A stretch of 64,000 nucleotides of DNA from Flagellimonas myxillae (GTDB taxonomy: Bacteria; Bacteroidota; Bacteroidia; Flavobacteriales; Flavobacteriaceae), in NCBI RefSeq assembly GCF_023502235.1, contig NZ_JAMFLY010000003.1, forward strand, positions 186,001-250,000, given 5' to 3'. A model generated the notes under the pieces. It was not told the DNA's origin, searched no databases, and was given only the letters and a program-made list of their open reading frames with translations. Position numbers and translations under genes: made by a program. Within the stretch, counting starts at the first letter, position 1; the number at the start of each line of letters is the position of its first letter. Shown in pieces: positions 32,275 through 40,655 of this stretch.

Positions 32275-35076
32275 ATGAATTACGATTTCAGGGAGATAGA
32301 AGCCAAATGGCAAAAGTACTGGGCCAAAAACCAAACGTTTAAAGCCACCAACAATTCCGAGAAACCCAAGTTTTATGTTTTGGACATGTTTCCATACCCG
32401 TCTGGGGCTGGATTGCATGTTGGACATCCATTGGGCTATATTGCCAGTGATATTTACGCACGGTACAAAAGGCACAAAGGGTTTAACGTGCTACATCCTA
32501 TGGGCTACGATTCCTTTGGTCTACCTGCTGAACAATATGCCATCCAGACCGGGCAGCATCCGGCCATAACCACCGAAGCTAACATTAAGAGGTACCGGGA
32601 GCAATTGGACCAGCTTGGTTTTTCTTTTGACTGGAGCCGGGAAGTACGTACTTCCAATCCAAAATATTATAAGTGGACACAGTGGGTCTTTATCCAGCTC
32701 TTCAATTCTTGGTACAACAAAAAATCGGATAAGGCCGAGGATATTTCTACCTTGACTTCCAATTTTGAAAAAGCGGGAAACAGCGAAGTGGAAGCTGTCT
32801 GCGATGAGGATACCCCAACATTTAGTGCAGCGGAATGGGCAAGTTTTTCCGATCGCACCAAACAAGAAATTCTTTTAAAATATAGATTGACCTATTTGGC
32901 GGATACCGAAGTAAACTGGTGCCCTGCCTTAGGGACGGTTTTGGCCAATGATGAAATTGTAAATGGGGTTTCGGAACGTGGAGGCCATCCGGTGATTCGG
33001 AAAAAAATGACCCAATGGAGCATGCGGATAACAGCCTATGCGCAGCGTTTGTTGGATGGTTTGGATACTATTGATTGGCCACAGCCGCTCAAGGATTCCC
33101 AGACCAATTGGATTGGGCGTTCGGAAGGTGCGCATGTTGAGTTCAATATCCAGGATTCAGCATTCAAAATCCCTGTGTTTACTACCCGCCCTGATACTAT
33201 TTTTGGTACTAGTTTTATGACCCTGGCCCCGGAGCATGAGTTGGTGGAAAAAATCACCACTCCAGAGCAAAAGGAAGCCGTGGAAGCCTATGTGGAGGCC
33301 ACCGCCAAACGTTCCGAGCGGGACAGAATGGCCGATGTAAAAACCATTTCCGGAGTGTTCACCGGAGCTTACGCTGAACACCCTTTTACCAAAGCCCCCA
33401 TTCCTATTTGGATAGGGGATTACGTCTTGGCTTCCTATGGGACAGGGGCTGTTATGGCGGTACCTTGCGGAGATCAAAGGGACTATGACTTTGCCATGCA
33501 TTATAATATTCCTATCCCCAACATTTTTGAGGGAGTCGATATTTCGGAAGAGGCGTTTGCCGACAAGGCCAATACCATAATTGCCAACTCCGACTTTTTA
33601 AATGGCCTGAATTTTAAAGAGGCCACCCGTAAGGTAATCGATGAGTTGGAAAAGATTGGACAAGGCCAGGGAAAAATAAACTACCGCCTTCGAGATGCTG
33701 TGTTTAGCCGCCAACGGTATTGGGGAGAGCCATTTCCTGTATACTATGTGGATGGGATGCCCCAGATGATTGCAGATGAACATTTGCCTTTGGAACTTCC
33801 CGAAGTGGAAAAATACCTTCCCACCGAAACGGGAGATCCGCCCTTGGGCAATGCTACGGATTGGGCATGGGATACAAAGCAAAGTGCAGTGGTCAATAAT
33901 CAATTGATCAATAATGATACGATTTTCCCGCTAGAGCTGAATACCATGCCAGGTTGGGCCGGGAGCTCGCAGTATTTCAATCGCTATATGGATCCTGGGA
34001 ATACCGAAGCCATTTATTCGGAAGAAGCCATTGGCTATTGGCAAGACGTGGACCTCTATATAGGGGGGAGCGAACATGCGACTGGACACTTATTGTATTC
34101 CCGTTTTTGGCAGCAGTTCTTGTTTGATAAAGGGATTGCTCCTAAAAAGGAATATGCCAAAAAGCTCATCAACCAAGGAATGATTACTGGGACAAGTGCT
34201 TTTGTTTATAAAGACATGGATTCCAATAAGGTTTATTCAAAAGGTTTAAAGGAAGGGAAAAATGTAATTCCAATCCATGCGGATGTTTCCTTGGTCAATG
34301 CGTCTGACGAACTGGATGTCGAAGCCTTCAAAAAATGGCAATCGGATTATAAGGATGCAGAGTTTGTGCTAGAAGAAGGGAAGTACATTGTGGGCCGGGA
34401 GATTGAAAAAATGTCCAAGTCCAAGTATAATGTTGTCAACCCGGATAATATTTGTGAAGAGTACGGTGCTGATTCCTTGCGCCTGTACGAAATGTTCCTA
34501 GGGCCATTGGAACAGTCCAAACCTTGGAACACTGCTGGGATAACAGGGGTTCATTCCTTCTTGAAAAAGCTTTGGAAGCTGTATGCGTCCATGGAAGATG
34601 GTGTGGAACCGACTGCGGAAAACCTCAAAACCCTACATAAGACCATCAAAAAAGTGGAGGAGGATATTGAAAACTTTTCATTCAATACTTCAGTGTCCAC
34701 ATTCATGATCTGTGTGAACGAGCTAACGGCGCAAAAATGCAAAAGCAAGGCTATATTGGAACCATTGGCTATCTTGGTGTCGCCCTATGCCCCGCACATT
34801 GCCGAGGAGCTATGGGAGAAACTGGGCCATGGTGAATCCATCTCCACGGTAACGTTTCCAATTTTTGAAGGGAAATATTTGGTGGAAAACAGCAAGGAAT
34901 ATCCAATTTCCTTTAATGGTAAAATGAGGTTTAAACTGGAGCTGCCTTTGGACATGGGCAAGGATGAAATTGAAGCTGCTGTAATGGCCCATGAGAAAAC
35001 CCAGGCACAACTCAATGGTCGCGAGCCCAAAAAAGTGATCGTGGTGCCCGGTAAAATTGTGAATATAGTGGGATAG
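32275..35076 (+). CDS. leuS: Leucyl-tRNA synthetase
   Basis: 933 residues from the ATG at 32275, which yields the standard start MNYDFREIEAKWQKYW. It charges tRNA-Leu. The HIGH motif appears as HVGHPLGY in PYPSGAGLHVGHPLGYIASD, the CP1 editing domain has TTRPDTIFG and GTGAVMAVP, and the KMSKS loop is EKMSKSKYNVVNP. It is longer than E. coli LeuS by about 70 residues; an insertion near residues 135-175 (KKSDKAEDISTLTSNFEKAG) is one visible difference. Monocistronic with own promoter. Confidence 0.98.
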   Translation: MNYDFREIEAKWQKYWAKNQTFKATNNSEKPKFYVLDMFPYPSGAGLHVGHPLGYIASDIYARYKRHKGFNVLHPMGYDSFGLPAEQYAIQTGQHPAITTEANIKRYREQLDQLGFSFDWSREVRTSNPKYYKWTQWVFIQLFNSWYNKKSDKAEDISTLTSNFEKAGNSEVEAVCDEDTPTFSAAEWASFSDRTKQEILLKYRLTYLADTEVNWCPALGTVLANDEIVNGVSERGGHPVIRKKMTQWSMRITAYAQRLLDGLDTIDWPQPLKDSQTNWIGRSEGAHVEFNIQDSAFKIPVFTTRPDTIFGTSFMTLAPEHELVEKITTPEQKEAVEAYVEATAKRSERDRMADVKTISGVFTGAYAEHPFTKAPIPIWIGDYVLASYGTGAVMAVPCGDQRDYDFAMHYNIPIPNIFEGVDISEEAFADKANTIIANSDFLNGLNFKEATRKVIDELEKIGQGQGKINYRLRDAVFSRQRYWGEPFPVYYVDGMPQMIADEHLPLELPEVEKYLPTETGDPPLGNATDWAWDTKQSAVVNNQLINNDTIFPLELNTMPGWAGSSQYFNRYMDPGNTEAIYSEEAIGYWQDVDLYIGGSEHATGHLLYSRFWQQFLFDKGIAPKKEYAKKLINQGMITGTSAFVYKDMDSNKVYSKGLKEGKNVIPIHADVSLVNASDELDVEAFKKWQSDYKDAEFVLEEGKYIVGREIEKMSKSKYNVVNPDNICEEYGADSLRLYEMFLGPLEQSKPWNTAGITGVHSFLKKLWKLYASMEDGVEPTAENLKTLHKTIKKVEEDIENFSFNTSVSTFMICVNELTAQKCKSKAILEPLAILVSPYAPHIAEELWEKLGHGESISTVTFPIFEGKYLVENSKEYPISFNGKMRFKLELPLDMGKDEIEAAVMAHEKTQAQLNGREPKKVIVVPGKIVNIVG

Positions 35077-35110
35077 CCTTTTGGGGCGGCCCATTTTCAA
35101 ATAACCAACT

Positions 35111-35365
35111 ATGAATACCATTGAAATAGTTGGGTTGGTTGCCGCCACCCTAACCACAAGTTCCTTTGTGCCGCAAGTATACAAAACCTGGAAATCCAAG
35201 TCCACAAAAGATATTTCCTTCACCATGTATTCCGCATTCTTTGTGGGAACCATGCTTTGGTTGTACTACGGCATCCACCACGAAAGTCTGGCGATTATTC
35301 TGGCCAATGCGATTACAGGTGTCTTGGTATTGTGGATGTTGGCACTGAAAATTAGGCACAAGTAG
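35111..35365 (+). CDS. SemiSWEET sugar transporter
   Basis: 84 residues, three membrane helices. SFVPQVYKTWKSKSTKDIS near residues 20-38 is the SWEET/SemiSWEET PQ-type motif. SemiSWEETs dimerise to form a sugar facilitator equal to one eukaryotic SWEET. It follows leuS by 34 bp with no terminator between, so it may be read from the leuS transcript. Confidence 0.92.
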   Translation: MNTIEIVGLVAATLTTSSFVPQVYKTWKSKSTKDISFTMYSAFFVGTMLWLYYGIHHESLAIILANAITGVLVLWMLALKIRHK

Positions 35366-35490
35366 GGCAAGTTGGGCTCTATATGCATCAACTGGATATG
35401 TACATTTTGTCAGGAAACGGCCCTTGTGGGATATTGGCCGGGTTTTTGCTTTGGAGTTGGTATCTTTATGATAGATAAAAACTAAAAACT

Positions 35491-36192
35491 ATGATGACAT
35501 ACTATATATTAATCGGTGGAATTGCTTTAGTCAGTTGGATTGTAAGCAGCCGATTAAAAAGCAAGTTTAAGCAGTACTCCAAGGTACATCTTCGAAATGG
35601 GATGAGTGGGGCTGAAATTGCCCAAAAAATGTTGGATGACCACGGTATTCGTGATGTAAAGGTTATTTCCACAGCCGGAATGCTAACTGATCACTATAAC
35701 CCAAAAAATAAGACCGTCAACTTAAGTGAAGCGGTTTACAGTCAAAGGAATGCAGCGGCCGCTGCTGTTGCGGCCCATGAAGTGGGACATGCAGTACAGC
35801 ATGCACAGGCGTATGAATGGTTGACCATGCGATCCAAATTGGTCCCAGTGGTCAGTGTGACCTCAGGAATGTCCACATGGATTGTTTTTGGTGGAATTGC
35901 CCTAATGGCAGCCACTGGAGCAGCTGAGGGAATCGGATTCTATATAGCCGTAGCTGGTTTGGTAATGATGGGAATGGCCACCATTTTTAGCTTTATCACT
36001 TTGCCTGTGGAATATGATGCCAGTAACCGTGCGCTAGCTTGGTTAAAACAAAAGAACATGGTAAGCCAGCAGGAGTATGCTGGGGCCGAAGATGCCTTAA
36101 AGTGGGCGGCAAGAACTTATTTGGTAGCGGCCTTGGGTGCCTTGGCATCCTTGGTATATTGGGCCTTCCAAGTATTTGGAGGAAGGGATTAA
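35491..36192 (+). CDS. YugP-type zinc metallopeptidase
   Basis: 233 residues. An N-terminal membrane helix, the zinc motif AAHEVGHAVQH near residues 94-104 (HEVGH) and at least two more helices (about 125-170). The C-terminal segment VEYDASNRALAWL supplies an acidic third-ligand candidate. This is the membrane-bound YugP/DUF2268-like class of unknown substrate. A TATCTTTA near 35461 could be a weak -7 box. Ends at a bidirectional terminator. Confidence 0.88.
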   Translation: MMTYYILIGGIALVSWIVSSRLKSKFKQYSKVHLRNGMSGAEIAQKMLDDHGIRDVKVISTAGMLTDHYNPKNKTVNLSEAVYSQRNAAAAAVAAHEVGHAVQHAQAYEWLTMRSKLVPVVSVTSGMSTWIVFGGIALMAATGAAEGIGFYIAVAGLVMMGMATIFSFITLPVEYDASNRALAWLKQKNMVSQQEYAGAEDALKWAARTYLVAALGALASLVYWAFQVFGGRD

Positions 36193-36216
36193 GCATTTCC
36201 CAATAAACGAAATAAA

Positions 36217-36245
36217 AAACGGAGCCAATTGGCTCCGTTTCTTTT
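36217..36245. terminator. Bidirectional terminator between the YugP-type gene and the ferritin gene
   Basis: AAACGGAGCC (36217-36226), loop AATT, GGCTCCGTTT (36231-36240). It has A-runs to the left and T-rich sequence to the right. Confidence 0.85.
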
Positions 36246-36269
36246 CTTGGCGGATTATCTAGTTGTTAG

Positions 36270-36788
36270 TTAGTTGATCCAGTTTCCTACATGGTCATCA
36301 ATAAGCTGAAGGCCAACTCCCTCGGTTCCGGTTACAGAAATCATATCCAGAATGTCACGAATGGTGTTTTCTTCCTCTACCTGCTCCAATACAAACCAAT
36401 CCAAAAAGCGCTCGGTGGTTAAATCGCCCAGTTCGCGAGCCTTCATTACAATTTGGTGTATGGATTTGGTCACTGCGATCTCATGGTCCAATGTATGCTC
36501 AAAAACATCCACAATCGAAGAATAATCGTGGTTGATATTGGTTACTTCCGGAGAAAGGGGACTTCCTCCCACGTCAATTAAAAAGTTGAATATTTTCATC
36601 ATGTGTTCCCGTTCTTCCTCCGATTGTTTGAAGAAAAACTTGGCACTCGTAAAAAAGCCATTTTGTTCGCACCATGAGGCCATTGCCAGATAGGTGGCAG
36701 AGGCATTTGCCTCCATTTTTATCTGACCGTTGAGCATATCCATGGATTCCACTTTAATGCTCATCGCTTGTCTTGCTATATCTTTCAT
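36270..36788 (-). CDS. Ferritin
   Basis: 172 residues, non-heme bacterial ferritin size. It stores iron in 24-subunit cages. Ferroxidase residues are visible: E in NGQIKMEANASATYLAM, EEREHMMKIF (E and H) and the LEQVEEENTIRD segment. It is a single gene sharing its terminator with the convergent YugP-type gene. Confidence 0.95.
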   Translation of the reverse strand: MKDIARQAMSIKVESMDMLNGQIKMEANASATYLAMASWCEQNGFFTSAKFFFKQSEEEREHMMKIFNFLIDVGGSPLSPEVTNINHDYSSIVDVFEHTLDHEIAVTKSIHQIVMKARELGDLTTERFLDWFVLEQVEEENTIRDILDMISVTGTEGVGLQLIDDHVGNWIN

Positions 36789-36913
36789 TGGATTGTATTA
36801 CTAGTTGAATTACCGGGTTTACCGGCAACATAAAAGTACGAATATTAACCCTGGATTCCGGGTAAGTTCCTTATTTATAAGGAGTTTTAGATTGAATAAA
36901 AATAAGGGAGGGC

Positions 36914-37234
36914 TTAAACGTGAAGGGCCGTCGCATTAACCGAGATGCCCAAACGCACAAACCCCTGCTCCACAAGGGATTTCAAATCCAACACTTCCAA
37001 AGTATTTAAAATGAACAGGTGTTCCTTGTTGCAAAGCTGCAAAAGTTCAAAACCATGTTTGTTGAGGTCGCTATCAAAGTGATGTTCGATAGGGATGGAA
37101 AGCACCTTGTGCCTTAGGGCCAAGAGTTGGCAGAAAGACATACGCACGGTTTTCTGCACAAAGTCTATATAAAAGCACCTTTCCTTTTCAGATTGGTATA
37201 AGGTATAATATGTGGATTGGTATACGACCTTCAT
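36914..37234 (-). CDS. Small protein of unknown function
   Basis: 106 residues from the ATG at 37234 (MKVVYQSTYYTLYQSEKERC); a longer frame to 37306 would run into the LpxR-type gene. It is soluble, mixed alpha/beta, with three Cys and an ending in RLGISVNATALHV. No domain is recognised; it resembles small Bacteroidota-specific uncharacterised proteins. It follows the LpxR-type gene on the same strand by 65 bp and may be cotranscribed. Confidence 0.55.
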   Translation of the reverse strand: MKVVYQSTYYTLYQSEKERCFYIDFVQKTVRMSFCQLLALRHKVLSIPIEHHFDSDLNKHGFELLQLCNKEHLFILNTLEVLDLKSLVEQGFVRLGISVNATALHV

Positions 37235-37299
37235 GAAGGGCCAAAAATAATGTTTATTTAGATTGAATACAAATACTGAGCTTCCATTCATCTGGTTGC

Positions 37300-38220
37300 C
37301 TACCAACTTCTTCCATAGGCAAGAACAATATGGGCATGCGATTTTGAGCTTGGTGTTTCTGGTGAATTGTACCGTATTCCAAATCTGTAGTCGTGTACCC
37401 CAAACCGATGGTTAAAATCAAATCCTAAGCGCAATAATGAGTTTTTGGGGACGCCTAAGACTGGAGAATTATCCCCAAAAAGATTGCCTTCTATCAATCC
37501 GTTATAAAAGACCTGCCTGTAGGCAAATCGCAAAGCAAAATAGATTTCCTTTTTGCCACTTCCCAATCTATTGTATGCGATACTATTTTCCATGGGGTTT
37601 CGTCTTCCAAAGTGAAAAATAGCCTCCGCATCTGTATAGATGTCCCTAGAGCCAAGGGCAAATTTGGGTCGAACGGCAAAACGTACACCAAACGGATTTG
37701 GCGCCAGTTTCCATTCCTTGGTATAGGTGAGATATAAGTTGGCATGAAAACTATCTTCCAACTCATCGGTCCAAATTGGGGAATCCGATATGGCAATGGC
37801 CTTATGGTACCACCGCTGTAAACCTCCGGCACCAGAACTTGGCCCTGCTATGCCCAGCAAGGATTCCACTTCCAAAAGCTGCTTGTCCTGACTTGTAGAC
37901 CATGTTAGCCAAATGCCTGAAAGTCCGGCATATGGCCTATCAAAAACATTGGTGTTTGTAGATTGGGTTTGGGATGGCGTATACACTTCCTGCCCAATTT
38001 TATAACCAAGCTGCTCCTTTGCCCCGAATACGCCCCTCTCCAGTTTTCTTTGATACGCAACAAACAGCCCTGAAGAATAATAGCGATCTGTCAAAGCAAA
38101 AAAATCATTGTCATGTCGCAACTGCAACTGATGACTGTAGAGTTTGGCATCATTACTTTGTTGTGATTGGACTAGATAGGGCAGTAGCCCCAACAAAAGG
38201 AGGGTAAGGGAGAACTTCAT
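37300..38220 (-). CDS. LpxR-like lipid A deacylase family outer-membrane protein
   Basis: 306 residues with signal peptide (MKFSLTLLLLGLLPYLVQSQ). Family motifs are LRHDNDFFALTDRYYSSGL near residues 35-52 and FDRPYAGLSGIWLTW near residue 93, the acidic and calcium-site regions of LpxR-type barrels. The C-terminus ends in an aromatic residue, as expected of outer-membrane barrels. LpxR removes 3'-acyl chains from lipid A. Family assignment is good, activity unproven. Confidence 0.8.
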   Translation of the reverse strand: MKFSLTLLLLGLLPYLVQSQQSNDAKLYSHQLQLRHDNDFFALTDRYYSSGLFVAYQRKLERGVFGAKEQLGYKIGQEVYTPSQTQSTNTNVFDRPYAGLSGIWLTWSTSQDKQLLEVESLLGIAGPSSGAGGLQRWYHKAIAISDSPIWTDELEDSFHANLYLTYTKEWKLAPNPFGVRFAVRPKFALGSRDIYTDAEAIFHFGRRNPMENSIAYNRLGSGKKEIYFALRFAYRQVFYNGLIEGNLFGDNSPVLGVPKNSLLRLGFDFNHRFGVHDYRFGIRYNSPETPSSKSHAHIVLAYGRSW

Positions 38221-38227
38221 TAATGTG

Positions 38228-38698
38228 TTAAATGGAAATCTGTCTGTCGATTTGTTGATTCAGGGAAATAAACGTTTCTGTTCGGGATACACCATCAATT
38301 TGTTGGATCCTTTTATTAAGGACATGCATAAGATGTTCGTTGTCCTTGCACAATACTTTAATGAGAATGGACCAATTTCCTGTGGTATAGTGGCATTCCA
38401 GAACTTCGGGAATTTTCTCAAGCTCTTTAACCGCTTGGGGGTTGGACATGGCCTTGTCCAAAAAGATTCCAATATAGGCCATGGTGGTATAACCCAAAAC
38501 CTTTGGATTGATCACAAACTTGGAGCCAGACAGAAGTCCCGACCCCTCCAGTTTTCGGAGTCGCTGATGAATGGCCGCTCCAGAAATACCAATGCTTCGT
38601 GCAATTTCCAGAATTGGTTTTCGTGCATCGCTCATCAAAAATCTTAGGATTTTTTTGTCGATACCGTCAATCTTAACCGAATTGTTCGAGTTTTTCAT
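38228..38698 (-). CDS. Lrp/AsnC family transcriptional regulator
   Basis: 156 residues. The N-terminal helix-turn-helix (IDKKILRFLMSDARKPILEIARSIGISGAAIHQRLRKLEGSGLL) is followed by an AsnC-type RAM domain (VLECHYTTGNWSILIKVLCKDNEHL). Lrp-type proteins sense amino acids and control metabolism. It is between the saccharopine-dehydrogenase-type gene (upstream, same strand) and the LpxR-type gene (downstream, 7 bp). Confidence 0.94.
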   Translation of the reverse strand: MKNSNNSVKIDGIDKKILRFLMSDARKPILEIARSIGISGAAIHQRLRKLEGSGLLSGSKFVINPKVLGYTTMAYIGIFLDKAMSNPQAVKELEKIPEVLECHYTTGNWSILIKVLCKDNEHLMHVLNKRIQQIDGVSRTETFISLNQQIDRQISI

Positions 38699-38746
38699 CT
38701 ATAGCTTCTTATTTGAAACTAAAGATACCCAAAAACCATAAAACCT

Positions 38747-40120
38747 TTAATTTCCGATGGAATCGGGATTATAGCCCAAATATGGGACTTGGAATTCATT
38801 AAAATGGATACCATAGGACTTTAACTCCTCCAAGATTGGGCCATACACTTCCTTGGCAATGGGGATTTGAACCCCGGGGGTAACAATTTTGTTGTTCAGG
38901 ATTTGCAGGGCTGCCATGGCTACAGGCAAACCTACAGTTTTGGCCATGGCCGTATAGGTTTGGTTTTCGCCCAGTACTACCATATTGGCATCCAGCTGCT
39001 TTTTCTTTCCATCCAGTTCGTAACCAAATTTGTGGTACATCACGATCATGTCCTTCTCTTCTGGGTTTAGGGTCCAACTGTCCTCCAAAATGTACTGGAG
39101 CATTTTAGCGGGTGTTGCATTTTTGAGGGGAATTATCTTGCTGTTGTCAAACAGGTTGAGTTCCAAAAGTTTTCCCCATCGAATATCGTCTTGGTCAATT
39201 TTTAGATAATGACGCAGTTTTAGTTCTACCGAATCTGTTGGGGAATAAGGCAGGAAGAGGTTCACGAATTCGCGGTATGACATGCCTTCTGAATTTTCAA
39301 CGATATAAGTGTCGTCGGTCATTCCCAACATTACAAAAATGTGCCAAGCCTTGGAAAAGCCCACCCGTCTCATGGTACCTCTATATAGGGTCAAGGCATC
39401 TTTAAGCCCGTAGGCTTCGCGATATTTTAAGGAATCCCGGTTGGGATATACCTCGAAGGAGCCATAGCCCTCAATATCGACGAGCTCCGTACGTCTAAAT
39501 ATTTTTTGGTAGGGAATGTATTTGTAGGTTCCTTCCTGGATAAACTTAGCTGCCCCACCTTGGGCGGCTACCACCACGTTCCGTGGGTTCCAGGTAAATT
39601 TGTAATTCCACAGATTGGTGTCGTTTTGGGGGGCCACCAAACCACCGGTGAAGGATTCGAACAACAACATTTTTCCGCCCTTATCCCGTATCCTGTCAAT
39701 GACTTCCATGGCGCTCATATGATCAATACCCGGGTCTAGACCGATTTCGTTCATGAAAACCAGGCCATTTTTTTTGGCTTCGGCGTCCAGGGCCTCAATT
39801 TCCTTACTCACATAAGAAGCCGTGACCAAATGCTTTTTGTATTGGATACAATCCGTCGCAATTTTAATATGCATTCTCGCTGGGAGCATCGAAATCACTA
39901 GATCGCAAGCCTCCACGATTATTTTTCTGGCTTTATCGTTAAACACATCGAGTTGCACCACCTCACAATTGGGGTGTTCGGCAATGTTTGCGGGAATATT
40001 ATCGGGCTTTAAATCCCCGATAATCAGTTTAAGATGCTCGTCGTTTGATTTTTTAAGGATATAATCCAACAAATATGAGGTTGATTTGCCTGCTCCAACG
40101 ACCAGAATAGTACGGACCAT
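38747..40120 (-). CDS. Saccharopine dehydrogenase family protein
   Basis: 457 residues. An N-terminal Rossmann domain (VRTILVVGAGKSTSYLLDYI) and the GLDPGIDHMSAMEVIDRI segment characterise the saccharopine reductase/dehydrogenase group, which acts on lysine-linked intermediates with NAD(P). The domain carrying LFESFTGGLVAPQNDTNLWNYKFTWNPRNVVVAAQGG matches. The Lrp gene 48 bp downstream on the same strand hints at amino-acid control. Whether it makes or degrades lysine is unclear. Confidence 0.85.
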   Translation of the reverse strand: MVRTILVVGAGKSTSYLLDYILKKSNDEHLKLIIGDLKPDNIPANIAEHPNCEVVQLDVFNDKARKIIVEACDLVISMLPARMHIKIATDCIQYKKHLVTASYVSKEIEALDAEAKKNGLVFMNEIGLDPGIDHMSAMEVIDRIRDKGGKMLLFESFTGGLVAPQNDTNLWNYKFTWNPRNVVVAAQGGAAKFIQEGTYKYIPYQKIFRRTELVDIEGYGSFEVYPNRDSLKYREAYGLKDALTLYRGTMRRVGFSKAWHIFVMLGMTDDTYIVENSEGMSYREFVNLFLPYSPTDSVELKLRHYLKIDQDDIRWGKLLELNLFDNSKIIPLKNATPAKMLQYILEDSWTLNPEEKDMIVMYHKFGYELDGKKKQLDANMVVLGENQTYTAMAKTVGLPVAMAALQILNNKIVTPGVQIPIAKEVYGPILEELKSYGIHFNEFQVPYLGYNPDSIGN

Positions 40121-40199
40121 ACGTTTTGGTTACTTTTGATTAAAACGGCTACTAAGGTATCAAATTGTTATATTTCTAAAAAAATCAATAATCAAAGTT

Positions 40200-40583
40200 A
40201 TGAACAAAACATTTATGTTGACTGGGGTTATCATGGGGCTATTGGCAATCGTATTAGGGGCATTTGGTGCACATGGACTGGAAAAGGTGGTGTCGCCAGA
40301 TGCGGTAGATAGCTTTGAAACAGGTGTTCGCTATCAAATGTACCATGCTTTGCTTCTTTTGATTTTGGGAATCTGGAATGGACTTGAGCCGAAACAAAAC
40401 AAAATCATTTATGGTTTCATACTTCTTGGAACCATTTTATTTTCTTTTTCCATTTACTTTTTGGCCATTGATAATTTGATGACATTTGACTTTAAACGAA
40501 TTGCTTTTTCAACCCCAATTGGAGGAACTCTTCTTATTTTGGCCTGGGGACTTTTGGGATATAACATTTTGACCAAAAAATAG
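40200..40583 (+). CDS. DUF423 family membrane protein
   Basis: 127 residues, four membrane helices. IVLGAFGAHGLEKVVSPDAVDSFETGVRYQMYHALLLLILG and TPIGGTLLILAWGLLGY match DUF423. Function unknown; the family is widespread. Divergent from the saccharopine-dehydrogenase-type gene and upstream of pckA, which has its own promoter. Confidence 0.9.
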   Translation: MNKTFMLTGVIMGLLAIVLGAFGAHGLEKVVSPDAVDSFETGVRYQMYHALLLLILGIWNGLEPKQNKIIYGFILLGTILFSFSIYFLAIDNLMTFDFKRIAFSTPIGGTLLILAWGLLGYNILTKK

Positions 40584-40605
40584 GACAATTAATCACAAAA
40601 TTGGT

Positions 40606-40634
40606 TTGGCAGGAATTAGATTTTTCTAGCTTTG
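40606..40634 (+). promoter_or_regulatory. Promoter of pckA
   Basis: TTG at 40606-40608 and TAGCTTTG at 40627-40634, 18 bp apart. The predicted start near 40640 makes the ATG at 40656 the gene start and rules out the TTG at 40632. Confidence 0.7.
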
Positions 40635-40655
40635 TACCAATTTAAAAACATCAAA

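Noticed and set aside
32248..35076. Longer leuS beginning at TTG 32248
   Set aside because: The codon is inside the -7 box, and the ATG at 32275 gives the conserved MNYDFREIEAKW start.
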